This document shows positions 54,132-64,000 of a stretch of 64,000 bases of DNA, piece after piece. Position numbers and translations under genes: made by a program. The notes below the pieces were generated by a model, which worked only from the letters and a program-made list of their open reading frames with translations, had not been told where the DNA came from and searched no databases. The stretch's first letter is position 1, and each line of letters opens with the position of its first letter. Source of the DNA: Adiantum capillus-veneris (Eukaryota > Streptophyta > Polypodiopsida > Polypodiales > Pteridaceae); the NCBI GenBank assembly GCA_014529385.2, contig CM043967.1, positions 135,295,182-135,359,181 of the forward strand, in the 5' to 3' direction.

Positions 54132-54300
54132 TGCCTTCAAGTCGGCAACAAAAACGCAATGTTTTGATAATTTGTTCAATTTTGAGATGTTGTTACAACA
54201 AAGCCTTCCATTGCTCAGAAATATTATGTCTCTACATCAATGCATAGAAGGCGTCGTGCTCTTCAAAAGAGTGAACTACTGTCTACTAGATCAAAAAATG

Positions 54301-54425
54301 GCAGAGAGAGAGAGAGAGAGAGAGACAGAGGTTCGTGAAACAAAAACTGTAGGAGAGAGATAGAGAGAAGAACTCTCCCTTATGGGACTGCTTACTGAAG
54401 AATCCCCATAGGGCTTATAAAGGGC

Positions 54426-54473
<48 letters not shown>

Positions 54474-54522
54474 CACACACACACACACACACATATATAT
54501 ACAGACATATATACATATATAT

Positions 54523-54564
<42 letters not shown>

Positions 54565-54906
54565 AAGAACTCTCCCTTATGGGACTGCTTAGTGAAGAAT
54601 CCCCATAGGCCGTATAAAGGGCATTTTATTTGGAGGTCCCTTCATTGCATAACACAATTGCCTACAAGTTGGAACCATAATAGGATTCTTTGGCACACGC
54701 AGGGATACGCATGCCAATCGGGCATCTTACTTGAAGCAGCCAAATTAGAAGGAGTATCAAGAATGTGGGCGGTGGTTGGAGCACCCTCGAAGAAAACATA
54801 AGGAGTCACCAAACCTGGCATTGTTATGCATGTTCGCTACACATCGAGAAAATCAAAAGCATATGGGCTCCACATCAAGAAAGTAAAGGGACCACTAGCA
54901 TGAGTA

Positions 54907-54969
<63 letters not shown>

Positions 54970-55133
54970 CCTACGTGTGTATGAGAGCAAGAGAGTCCAT
55001 AATTGTGTTCAAGACGATACGACTGCCAAAACCATTATGTATAGAAGTAGATTGGAGGAGAGAAGCCTCTATCTCTTGATTGTAATGAGTAAGGTGTGTG
55101 TGTGTGTGTGTGCGTGCGTGCGCGTGCACACGC

Positions 55134-55167
<34 letters not shown>

Positions 55168-55354
55168 TAGGGGTGGGGTATTGAAAAAGAGTACTATGAA
55201 CAATATCACAAGGTCTCAAGATCTATGCTACAAGTCTTTGATGATTTGAGTGTGTGTACGTGCGCGCGCGCACACACACACACACACAGTGACATTTGAA
55301 GAACAATTGCAAGTGCTCTCAAATTTGTATCCATAGTCTTGAACTCTGGTGCAC

Positions 55355-55436
<82 letters not shown>

Positions 55437-55799
55437 AGAAGAAGGAGGAGGAGGAGGAGGAGAAGAAGAAAAGATAGTACAGCATTGTTGGAACAATCCA
55501 AAGATCTTTAAAATCTACTTGATAAAACTTGAACTCAAGTTTTGGATGGGAAGAGAGAGAGAGAGAGTGAGAGGACATATGATAAAATTGGATCGACACA
55601 AGGGATGATGCGCACAAGTTGAGCACAATTTTTTTTGTGTCCTGTGTGTGTGTGCACGCGCGCATGTGTGTGTGTGTATGTGTATGTGTGAGAGAGAGAG
55701 ATTCATTTGGAAATCCCTAATTGAACTTGTATATTATCTGATAAGTGTTGAAATTAAGAGATTTTAAAGATCTAGCCAACAAGTCTTCTTTAACGCGTG

Positions 55800-55897
<98 letters not shown>

Positions 55898-55966
55898 TAG
55901 ATTTATATGAACACTTCCAAGAGACCTAAGAACTTATGTGAGGAGTCTTCAACTCAAGGACATGTG

Positions 55967-56012
<46 letters not shown>
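54301..56012 (+). repeat. Cluster of compound microsatellites
   Basis: GA (54301-54325), AT/AC/AT/GATA/GA (54427-54565), then (TG)n followed by (GA)n starting near 54909, 55095, 55357 and 55801, with broken TG/GA forms near 55249 and 55640, and GA alone at 55970-56012. The tracts are 100-200 bp apart with unrelated spacers. The largest is 55801-55894. In each full compound TG precedes GA on the plus strand. A ~59-bp direct repeat (54368-54426 and 54566-54624) brackets the AT block. No genes. Confidence 0.9.
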
Positions 56013-56017
<5 letters not shown>

Positions 56018-57179
56018 GATATTCATCAAAGGTGACCATATAGCGTACTTGAGCGGATGCAATGGTGCATAAGTCCACCTTAATTCCTTTGTCATGTTGG
56101 TGTTATTGTCATTAGTAGATAGAAAAATGTATCATCCTACAGGGTAAAGGGGCCAGTATTAGAACCTTTAAAACGTAGGAATCAATAGTGGGACATTTTA
56201 AGTTGAAATGATTCAATCTTGAGATCGGATGAATTGTTTTGAACAAAAGTGCCATGAAAAGATAGCTCATCTAATGCACTCCACGTTCCCAATGCTATTT
56301 GCATCATGATTATCAAGATTCTTAAAGATATTTGATGTTTAATTTGAAGGTGTTCCAGTATTGGCCCCCATCTCGTTATTGGCCCCTTTACCCTATGATA
56401 AAAATATTATACATTGATGTACCACCCAATGTATAATTGATATTGCATGACATGAATATAAATCCAACGTTGATATTTTTTGTGTTTTGAAAAAGAAGTT
56501 AGTTTCATTTAAAACAAGTGAAAGGGTCACGATGCCTTTCAAAAACAATAAGAAAGTGATTAGGCGGCCCTAATTCTGGGAAGCAGGTTGAATCAAATTG
56601 GTATTAGTGTTTGGGAAAAGATTGCCTTAGCTTAGTCTTGAGCCGATTGAAAATCGAAACTAGCTAGCTACAAACCATGATAAACGAAAGAAAAATCGAT
56701 GAAATATGTAAGAAAGTCGTTCAAAAATTTTGCAAATCTCAACATTTTTGCTAGTATTTTCGGTTTTCTTCTTTGTGAGGAGGAAACTCAACCAACAGCC
56801 GCTCAATAAAAGAGACTTTCTCGAATGTTAACACTCACTCAAATCAAGATATAGAATACAAAAAATGCAAAGCCATGTGAAGTTGTGAAATGAAAGGTGA
56901 AATAAAAAGAACTAATTAATATATGAGTGTGTGAATAAATTTATTAGAATTATGCAAGGTGAAGCTTCACTTTAGCATTCTAAAATAATGAAATGCAAAA
57001 AAAAAAACATATATGTGTGTGTGTGTAAAATCTACTAAAATTATCTAAAGTAAAGCTTCGCTTTAGTATTCTAAAACAGTAGAATGTAAGAAAAGTAAAG
57101 ACATGTCACGATGTGAAATGAAAAGTGAGTCTCCATCATGCACTGAATACAATGGAAGTCTCCCTAACCTAAGACAACA
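56013..57179. other. Unassigned AT-rich stretch with a MITE-like element
   Basis: Apart from the inverted repeat at 56141-56394 it holds only a diverged duplicate (56941-57000 against 57030-57092, sharing AAGCTTC.CTTTAG.ATTCTAAAA). No coding. Confidence 0.5.
56141..56394. mobile_element. MITE-like element with 14-bp terminal inverted repeats
   Basis: AGGGTAAAGGGGCC at 56141-56154 and its exact reverse complement at 56381-56394; one more ATTGGCCCC occurs inside at 56360-56368. Length 254 bp, AT-rich interior, no ORF. The flanks (CCTAC and ATGAT) show no clear target duplication, so family assignment is open. Confidence 0.55.
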
Positions 57180-59340
57180 CTAAGGGTTTCCGTCTCGTTA
57201 ACGCGTCCATGCACCCGTCGGTTCCATCCGCGCTATTGGGGCCTCAAGCACCCGTCGGTACGTGCTGTCGCGTCCACGTGTTCTGAGCACACCGTCGGCC
57301 CCGTCGGTGCTATCGGCTCGGTTAAGCATCCGTTGTCCCGTCAATGCATCCGTGCACCCGTCGGCCCACGCCGTCCGGTCAACGCGTTCCAAGCACACCA
57401 TCGGCTCCCGTCCGTGCTACTGGGGCCTCAAGCACCCGTCGGCACGTGTCGTCCCGTCAACGCGTCGCGAGCACACCGTCGGCCCCGTCGGTGCTACCGA
57501 CTCGGTTAAGCACCCGTCGTCTCGTTCCGTCGTCCCGAGCACACCGTCGGCCCCGTCCGCGCTACCGGGGCCTCAAGCACCCATCGGCACGTGCCGTCCC
57601 GTCAACGCATCGCGAGCACACCGTCGGCCCCGTCGGTGCTACCGACTCGTTTAAGCACCCGTCGCCCTGTTCCGTCGTCCCGTCAACACGTCTGTGCACC
57701 TGTCGGCCCGCGCCGTCCCGTCAACGTGTCCCGAGCACACCGTCGGCCCCGTCCGCTCTACCGGGGTCTCAAGCACCCGTCGGCACGTGCCATCCCGTCA
57801 ACGCGTCTCGAGCACACCGTCGGCCCCGTCCGCGCTACCGGCTCGGTTAAGCACCCGTCGTCCAGTTCCGTCCCGTCAACGGGGCCTCAAGCAACCGTTG
57901 GCCCGCGCCGTCCCGTCAACGCGTGCACACCATCGGCCCCGTCCGTGCTAACAAGGCCTCAAGCAATCGTCGGCCCGCGCCGTCCCGTCAACGCGTCCCG
58001 AGCACACCGTCGGCCCCATCCGGCCTAACAGGGCCTCAAGCACCCGTCGGCCCGTTCCGTCCCGTCAACGTGTCAGTGCATCCGTCGGCCCACGCCGTCC
58101 CGTGAACGCGTCCCGAGGACACCGTCAGTCCCGTCCGCGCTACAGGGGCCTCAAGCACCCGTCGGCCCGCGCCGTCCCGTCAACACGTGCCGTGCACACC
58201 GTCGGCCCGTCAACACGTCCCGAGCACACCGTCGGCCCCGTCCGCGCTCCTGGGGCCTCAAGCACCCGTCGGCCCCCGCCGTCCCGTCAATGCGTCTCGA
58301 GCAACCTGTCAGCCCCGTCCGCGTTACCGGCTCGGTTAACCACCCGTCGCCCCGTTCCGTCCCGTCAACGCGTTCATGCACACGTCGGCCCGCGCCGTCC
58401 CGTCAACACATCTCGAGCACACCGTCGGCCCCGTCCGCGTTATCGGCTCGATTAAGCACCCGTCGCCCCATTCCGTCCCGTCAACACGTTCGTGCACCGA
58501 TCGGCCCACACCGTCCCGTCAACGCGTCTCGAGCACACCGTCGGCCCCGTCCGCGTTACCGGCTCGGTTAAGCACCCGTCGCCCCGTTCAGTCCCGTCAA
58601 CGCGTTCGTGCACACGTCGAACACCCGTCGCCCTGTTCCGTCCTGTCAACGCGTTCGTGCACACGTCGGCCCCCGCCGTCCCGTCAACGCGTCTCGAGCA
58701 ACCCGTCGGCCCCGTCCGCGTTACCGGCTCGGTTAAGCACCCGTCGCCCCGTTTCGTCCCGTCAACGCATTCGTGCACACGTCGAACGCGTTCGTGCACC
58801 CGTCTGCCCGCACCGTCCTGTCAACGCGTCTCGAGCACACATCGGCCCCGTCCACGTTACCGGCTTGGTTAAGCACCCGTCGCCCTGTTCCGTCCCGTCA
58901 ACGCATTCGCGCACCCGTCTGCCTGCGCCGTCACGTCAACGCGCCCGAGAACATCGTCGGCCCCATCCGCGCTGTCGGGACCTCAAGCACTCGTCGGCAC
59001 GTGCCGTCCCGTCGACGCATCCCGAGCACACCGTCGGCCCCGTCGGTGCTACCGACACGGTTAAGCACCCATCGCCCCATCCCATCCCGTCAACGCGTCC
59101 ACTCGCCCCGTCGGCCCCACTTCGGCGCATCAACGCTCGACACGCGAGTTGCCTTTCCACCGTTGGCCCGTCGACGTCTCATCAATGCTTCCCGTGCCGT
59201 GGCACCGTGTCGTGCCATTGGCCGTTCGCATCCTCCCCGTTCGGCGGCGAAACCCTCCCTCCTCCCTCCTTGTCAAGCCTTCCCCCCAGCAAGGGTGTTT
59301 CCCCCGTTCCCCCGTCCGTGGGGTTGAAACTAAAAAGCTA
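57180..59340 (+). repeat. GC-rich minisatellite built on CGTC words
   Basis: About 2.1 kb of variants of two alternating phrases, GCCTCAAGCACCCGTCGG and CGGTTAAGCACCCGTCG, joined by CCGTCCCGTCAACGCGTC and GAGCACACCGTCGGCCCCGTC. Phrase spacing varies from about 45 to 140 bp. CGTC recurs every ~10 bp, making it very CpG-rich against AT-rich flanks. Long frames (up to 321 codons, all Arg/Pro/Ser/Val-rich) stay open in several phases on the plus strand because the units lack stop words; I treat them as non-coding. Confidence 0.9.
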
Positions 59341-59989
59341 AAAAAAATCACTTCTTTTATGCTGTAACAACGCGTGGGTCATGTACTAGTTTATAATAGT
59401 ATAGATAAATTACCAAGAGCCCTCAAATATATATATATGGAAAGCCTTGAGCTTGAGACTATTGAAAAGGAAAGTGGGAAACGCAATTTACCACATTTGG
59501 GGTGATGGAGGCGATGTTCAAGGCTCATAGTGATGTGCGACAAGAATAAAACTTTAAATTTTATCTGAATCTCAATGTTTCATAACATGATATAATATGT
59601 TTCATTTGAATCCCATGGAAGAGATAAATCAGATTATGTTTTAACTTCCATTGAAGTTCCATCTTTCCTTTTTCTTTTTCTTTCCTTTGTCTTGTTTTAC
59701 TTTCTATACTCTTTATAATGGAGCTTAAAATTTTCAAGTTTTTCAAAGGAAGGAGAGACCCTCCTTATGTGACACTCTTCTTTCATTTCAAAGAGAACAG
59801 AGTATGAGAGACAGAGTCGATGTGCCATTCATCGAGGTATTGGAGCATTGCACGAAGGCCTTCCACTTTTGTATTGCATTAATGAAGCACAACGAGCTCA
59901 AAGATTCAGCCATGGAAATCTAGAGATCTGTTGTGGATGTTCTGCACACGTTGCACATATATGTGTGTGTGTGTGTGTATGTGTGTGTG

Positions 59990-60037
<48 letters not shown>

Positions 60038-60110
60038 CGATGTTGCTGATTGCAAGCTTTTGTGTGTGAGTGAGATTGTTGAGAAATAGAGAATGGTCCA
60101 TTCGTTCATC

Positions 60111-60164
<54 letters not shown>

Positions 60165-60190
60165 TTTTATTATCGTCCTCGGAGGTCAAA
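59341..60190. other. Unassigned stretch with two compound microsatellites
   Basis: No coding. (TG)n(GA)n at about 59962-60033 and 60113-60160; the second abuts the 3' end of the LINE. Confidence 0.6.
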
Positions 60191-60196
60191 TATGAC

Positions 60197-62227
60197 CTAT
60201 GGGACCAAAGTTACATGTGATGTAGTATGTGTATGGCTGATGAGTGACTCTCGATGCTCCAAAATTGTAGTGATGAGAGTCGCAATGGAGAGCCCACACT
60301 TTGGCTGGGAGAGGAAAGTGTGTAGGTCTAAGTTATGGCTGAAAATGTGAGAGAAGCAAGTTCGGATGTGATCAAAAGCTGAGCACTCTAGTAGTGTGTG
60401 GTACTCAGACTCTCGAACTTGCAGTGAGCATAATGTGCACAATCGATTTGACTCTTCTCCATTGCCCCAACGCCCTATCTCGCATCGAAGGAAATGGGAG
60501 CTAAGCCGAATTGCTGCGATAGTGCGTATCGCGGACAAGGGAATAGGCTCAAGCATGTAAGTGTGAGTACGGTTTCCTCTCTCAGCGAAGAACATGGTTT
60601 TGTAGTTGGGGGCAATATAGGTGGTGTAATGTATGAAGCGTGACCCACCGGATTTCTCCCAAGCCGTAATACATTGGCGTTGTAGAAAAGCTTCATTCAC
60701 TTGAGAGTCAATTGAAGCATCATGTAGCAAGTGTAATGCATCCCATCTCCCAAACCACTTCTTTATGTCTTGCATCCATCCCGTGCTCAAGATCTTGCTT
60801 TTATGCGTCTTTTGAACTTTTTTGCTTGCTTCCCATGCAATTGTAGGAAGTCGATGTGAGGGGTTTTGACGCATCTTTATCATGTACTCCACAACCCTTT
60901 CCATGCCCATAACCTCAATTGGAAGAGATCCCGACTCAAGAAGTAGGAGCATATATGGTGTTTGTGTCTTAACTTGGAGAAAGTTTGTAAGAAAACGCTT
61001 TTGGACATTCTCAAACTCTTTCCAAGTAGACTTTGAGATGCTCCCGCCCCACACTTCAACTCCATAAAGAAGAACCGGTGTCACCAATGCATCAAAAAGA
61101 TACTTCTTGAGAACCCAACACTTGATGTTTCCCGCATTACACATGTTCTCAAATGCATAATATGCTCTCTTTCCCGCTTCCAAACGACGCATAGCACATT
61201 CATGCCACTTGTGATTGGATGGAACCTCAAGGCCAAGGTACTTAAAGCTCTCAACAACTTCAAGTGTCTCGTTGTTGTACACAATGCATGGCTTCTCCTT
61301 ATGGTTGGTTTTCACAAGCATAACCTTTGTTTTGGATTCATTTACAATCAGCCCACTATGCAAGCAAAAGTTCTCAAGGACAACCATAAGCTTTTGTGCA
61401 TCTTCTAAAGTGTGTGCTAGAAGCACTACATCATCCGCATACAACAAAAGCATGATTACCGCATTGCAAATAGTGACCTCTTCAATGCCTTCTTCTTGCA
61501 TAAAGTCAAGTACCATTTGTTCCAATTGATCGATGCATAGACCAAAGAGAGTTGGTGACAATGGACATCCTTGTTTAACCCCAATAGTGCTTACAAAAAT
61601 TTCTGAAATTTCTCTTCCCATGCGCAATTGACAAATCACCTTCTCATAGATTCGAGAAACCGCAAGCATAAACTCACTTGGAACTTGGAGTTCTTCCATC
61701 CTTCTCCACAAATTGTTACGTGGAATCATATCAAAGGCTTTCTTAAAGTCCACAAAACAACAATACAATCGCTTGCCTTTCAACCGACTTTCCTCCATGA
61801 GAACACGAAGAGTGACAAGATGATCAATGGTGCTATGGCATCGACGAAAACCCACTTGTCCCTTTGCACGCTTGTCATTCTCTTCAGCCCAATCACTCAA
61901 TTTCATCTCCATTATGCACCCAAACAACTTTGCCATAAGAGACCCAATCATTATAGTCTGGTAGTTGCTTACATTCTTTACATCCCCTCCTTTATGCAAA
62001 GGCTTAACCCAATTAGTACTCCAATCATAAGGCATACCATGTTGAAGTGCAAGGTTGAACATATCACACATCCACTCATGGGTAAAATCTCCCGTCCATT
62101 TGATCATCTCCGGCTTGATACCTTGAAGATCTCCCGCTTTGCGAGTGGCCAACTTTTCAAGCCCACCGCATACATCCTCAATAGTAAAAAAAGACGGCAT
62201 ACATGGGAGTGAACCATAAAATGGCAT
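60197..62227 (-). pseudogene. LINE reverse transcriptase and C-terminal zinc-binding region (676 codons open)
   Basis: Motifs in order: RKAGDLQGIKPEMIKW, WVKPLHKGGDVKNVSNYQTI, KGQVGFRRCHSTIDHLVTL, YCCFVDFKKAFDMIPRNNLW (catalytic Asp), GVKQGCPLSPTLFGLC, MLLLYADDVVLLAHT (catalytic ADD), SGLIVNESKTKVMLV and FKYLGLEV. Near the C-terminus, NRLCTLCSLQVRESEYHTLLEC has the CxxC...HxxxxC spacing of plant LINE zf-RVT regions. All RT residues look intact; only the upstream TAA (62240-62242) separates it from the endonuclease. It is the best-kept enzyme in the window. Confidence 0.92.
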
Positions 62228-62239
62228 TTTTTTAGTATT

Positions 62240-63376
62240 TTATTGCTCATATAATTGCCTACAATGTGTGTACATATCCACTAGACTCAAGTTACCAAAA
62301 TTCTCAACCCGCTTGCCTCTCAAGTTTCTCCAAAATCTTCCACATGCATGTGCCTTTTCTTGGACTTGAAATTCTTGATGCTTTACTTCCCATCTTCTTC
62401 TCTTCTTTTGAATCAATTCCTTGTATGTATGCAAATGACTTTGATAGTTGTCTTTGTCCATAGTTGCATCAAGCTTTATCAAGGACTTTCGAGCATCTTG
62501 ACATTCTTTATCAAACCACCTTTTGCGTGATCTATCTTTGTTGATACCATGGAGATGCTTTATGGCAAAGCATTCTTCCGCACAAGAACAAATAGCTTTC
62601 TTGAAAGCTTCCCATTTAGTTTCCAATGGTGCATCACATTGAAGCTTTGTCATCCATAATTTTTGCTCAACCATTTCAATGTACATTGGTGCCCGTTTGA
62701 AATCCATACATAGTGATAACTTCTCTTTCCTTTGGCTGAAATTATCATGCTTAGTTTCTTCTCCACATGAAAGGTCAATACATAAGGTGCGATGGTCGGA
62801 TTCCGGGGTCCATTGACCAAACATAAAACTCTTTATGCGATACATGATGGCTTCAGAGAGTAGCATATAGTCAATCACACTATCCCCATTATGTCTTCTA
62901 CATGTAAATCCATTGGTTCCACTCCACAAAGATACACCATTGGCAATGAGCATACCCGTGCTATTACACATGTGTAAAAGTAACTTTCCATAGTGATCCG
63001 GCTCTTTCTCATCCATTGAAGTACGATCATACAAGTGAACTTCCTCCAACTCCCTTGAAATGTATGGCATATCAAATTGTTGAGTATCATGTTGCAATGT
63101 TTTTGTGCGAGCATTCATATCCCCAAATACAATAACATCACCTTCACCTTTGAAATAAGCAATGTCCTCTTCCAAATCAGAAAATGGTTGATCTCTATCC
63201 ATGCAAGCATAAAAGGGAGAATCATGATGAGTAATGTAGCAACCGGCTATAAAAATGGGTGCTCTTTTTGGAGTCATAATTTTCAGCCATACATAACGTT
63301 TGTACTTGTCATCTTTCACAATTGATACAAAATCTTCCAATCCTTTCTTAACCATACATGCTAAGATGCCATTCAC
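62240..63376 (-). pseudogene. LINE endonuclease (5' truncated)
   Basis: ACMVKKGLEDFVSIVKDD, VWLKIMTPKRAPIFIAGCYITHHDS, VIVFGDMNARTKTLQHD (Asp/Asn of GDxN), GVSLWSGTNGFTCRR, SVIDYMLLS and TPESDHRTLCIDLS (SDH). These are the later motifs of the apurinic-type endonuclease; the first (N, E) motifs are lost at the truncation. The C-terminal half is a Lys/Arg-rich, probably helical linker (IQKKRRRWEVKHQEFQ). It ends at TAA and continues in frame into the RT after a few codons (NTKKMPFYG). Confidence 0.9.
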
Positions 63377-63426
63377 TACAACCTATGCGAGTGAGTGAGT
63401 AAGATGCCATTCACTACAACCTATGC

Positions 63427-63430
<4 letters not shown>
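63362..63430 (+). repeat. Short tandem duplication at the LINE 5' junction
   Basis: AAGATGCCATTCACTACAAC and the next nine bases occur at 63362 and again at 63402, separated by a GAGT run. The second copy leads into (TG)n. Confidence 0.9.

Positions 63431-63496
<66 letters not shown>
63428..63496 (+). repeat. (TG)n(GA)n compound microsatellite
   Basis: About 18 TG then about 15 GA units, followed by a G-rich tract. Same order as the tract beyond the other end of the LINE. Confidence 0.95.
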
Positions 63497-63503
<7 letters not shown>

Positions 63504-64000
63504 GGGGGGAGGGAGGTAAGAGGGTTCTCACATTGGCACTAGAGACAGTGGGGAGGGAGAATAAGCATTGGTCTTACAATTAGCAATCGAGAAATTGACA
63601 TCTACAAAATCGAGAATCAAGAAAATCGAGAATTGACGTAATTGAGAAAGTTTGATCCGACTAATCCAAGGTAGAAGGCAAGCAAGGCCAAGGTTGGAGG
63701 GGATCTCAAGAGATGGAAAAGGCGGACAATGGGGGACAACTCTTACATCACTCGCCTATTTTTGAAGGTTTTTATGCTAGATTTTTTTGAGCTTGGTTGG
63801 GTGATCTCGCCTTTGAATGGAATTGACTTGGAATTTAAAGGTGAATCTCAAAATTCATAGGTGGAATTGCTCTAAACCTAGGTTTTTTTTAGCGCTTAAA
63901 GAAAAATTAGAATTTTGAGGTAAATCTCAAATTTTTGTAAAGGGGGTTACACTAAATCGAATTGAGGGAGAATGCTTCTCTCAAAAACTTAAAAAACTTA
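63497..64000. other. Unassigned stretch to the window end
   Basis: No coding family, repeat array or terminal repeat recognised. Confidence 0.5.

Larger units (their letters stand above)
60161..63395 (-). mobile_element. 5'-truncated LINE with near-complete ORF2
   Basis: The reverse strand encodes endonuclease then RT in one frame with a single TAA. About 70 residues of the endonuclease N-terminus and any ORF1 are missing at the right end. The 3' end has no poly-A; it goes from ATAATAAAATCTA into (TC)n(CA)n. The same compound microsatellite lies at the 5' side (63428-63496). 5' truncation is usual for LINEs. Confidence 0.85.

Noticed and set aside
57262-59341. Long overlapping plus-strand ORFs (up to 321 codons) as Arg/Pro-rich genes
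   Set aside because: They lie in a tandem minisatellite and several phases are open at once because the repeat words lack stops. No domain and no conserved start.

Overview
This window looks like repeat-dense nuclear DNA from a land plant with a large, transposon-filled genome. The evidence is Ty1/copia and Ty3 elements primed by initiator-Met-type and Asp-type tRNA binding sites, plant-type non-LTR elements, and very abundant (GA)n and (TG)n(GA)n microsatellites. A fern, lycophyte, gymnosperm or similar genome is possible, but the sequence does not settle this. I found no intact host gene, rRNA, functional tRNA or CRISPR array. Nearly every recognisable coding stretch is a broken retrotransposon gene.

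Layout: 1-4.8 kb is the end of an LTR, an Asp-type primer site and a long leader built from a higher-order array of a 22-bp palindrome. 5.6-7.0 kb is a Ty3 gag remnant. 7.7-12.25 kb is a LINE split by a small internally deleted copia element (8213-11585). 14.7-16.5 kb is a decayed Ty3 protease/RT. 16991-21618 is a nearly complete copia element with a perfect target duplication (GTTTA). 24.0-24.9 kb is a second copy of the opening LTR/leader. 24.9-27.7 kb is a truncated copia with a 123-bp LTR and a SINE-like insertion. 28.2-29.7 kb holds Ty3 integrase and protease remnants. 30.4-34.8 kb is a reverse-strand gag-protease-only element. 35.2-38.5 kb is a 5'-truncated chromovirus.

38.5-54.1 kb is a nested stack. 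A LINE (ORF1 plus the start of ORF2) is split by a copia element (39332-53427). The copia integrase is itself split by an 8.66-kb LTR element (42177-50834) with perfect target duplications (GCCTG). That element carries gag and protease but no visible RT, RNase H or integrase.

54.3-56.0 kb is a field of compound microsatellites that always run TG then GA. 56.1-56.4 kb is a MITE-like inverted repeat. 57.2-59.3 kb is a GC-rich minisatellite built on CGTC words. 60.2-63.4 kb is the best-preserved coding region: a LINE endonuclease-RT ORF broken by one stop and flanked on both sides by (TG)n(GA)n tracts.

The elements do not form a cellular pathway; they are layers of successive insertion. The most unusual points are the palindrome array in a retroelement leader, the two-copy gag-protease-only family, one short LTR sequence joined to both a copia and a chromovirus body, and the fixed polarity of the compound microsatellites.
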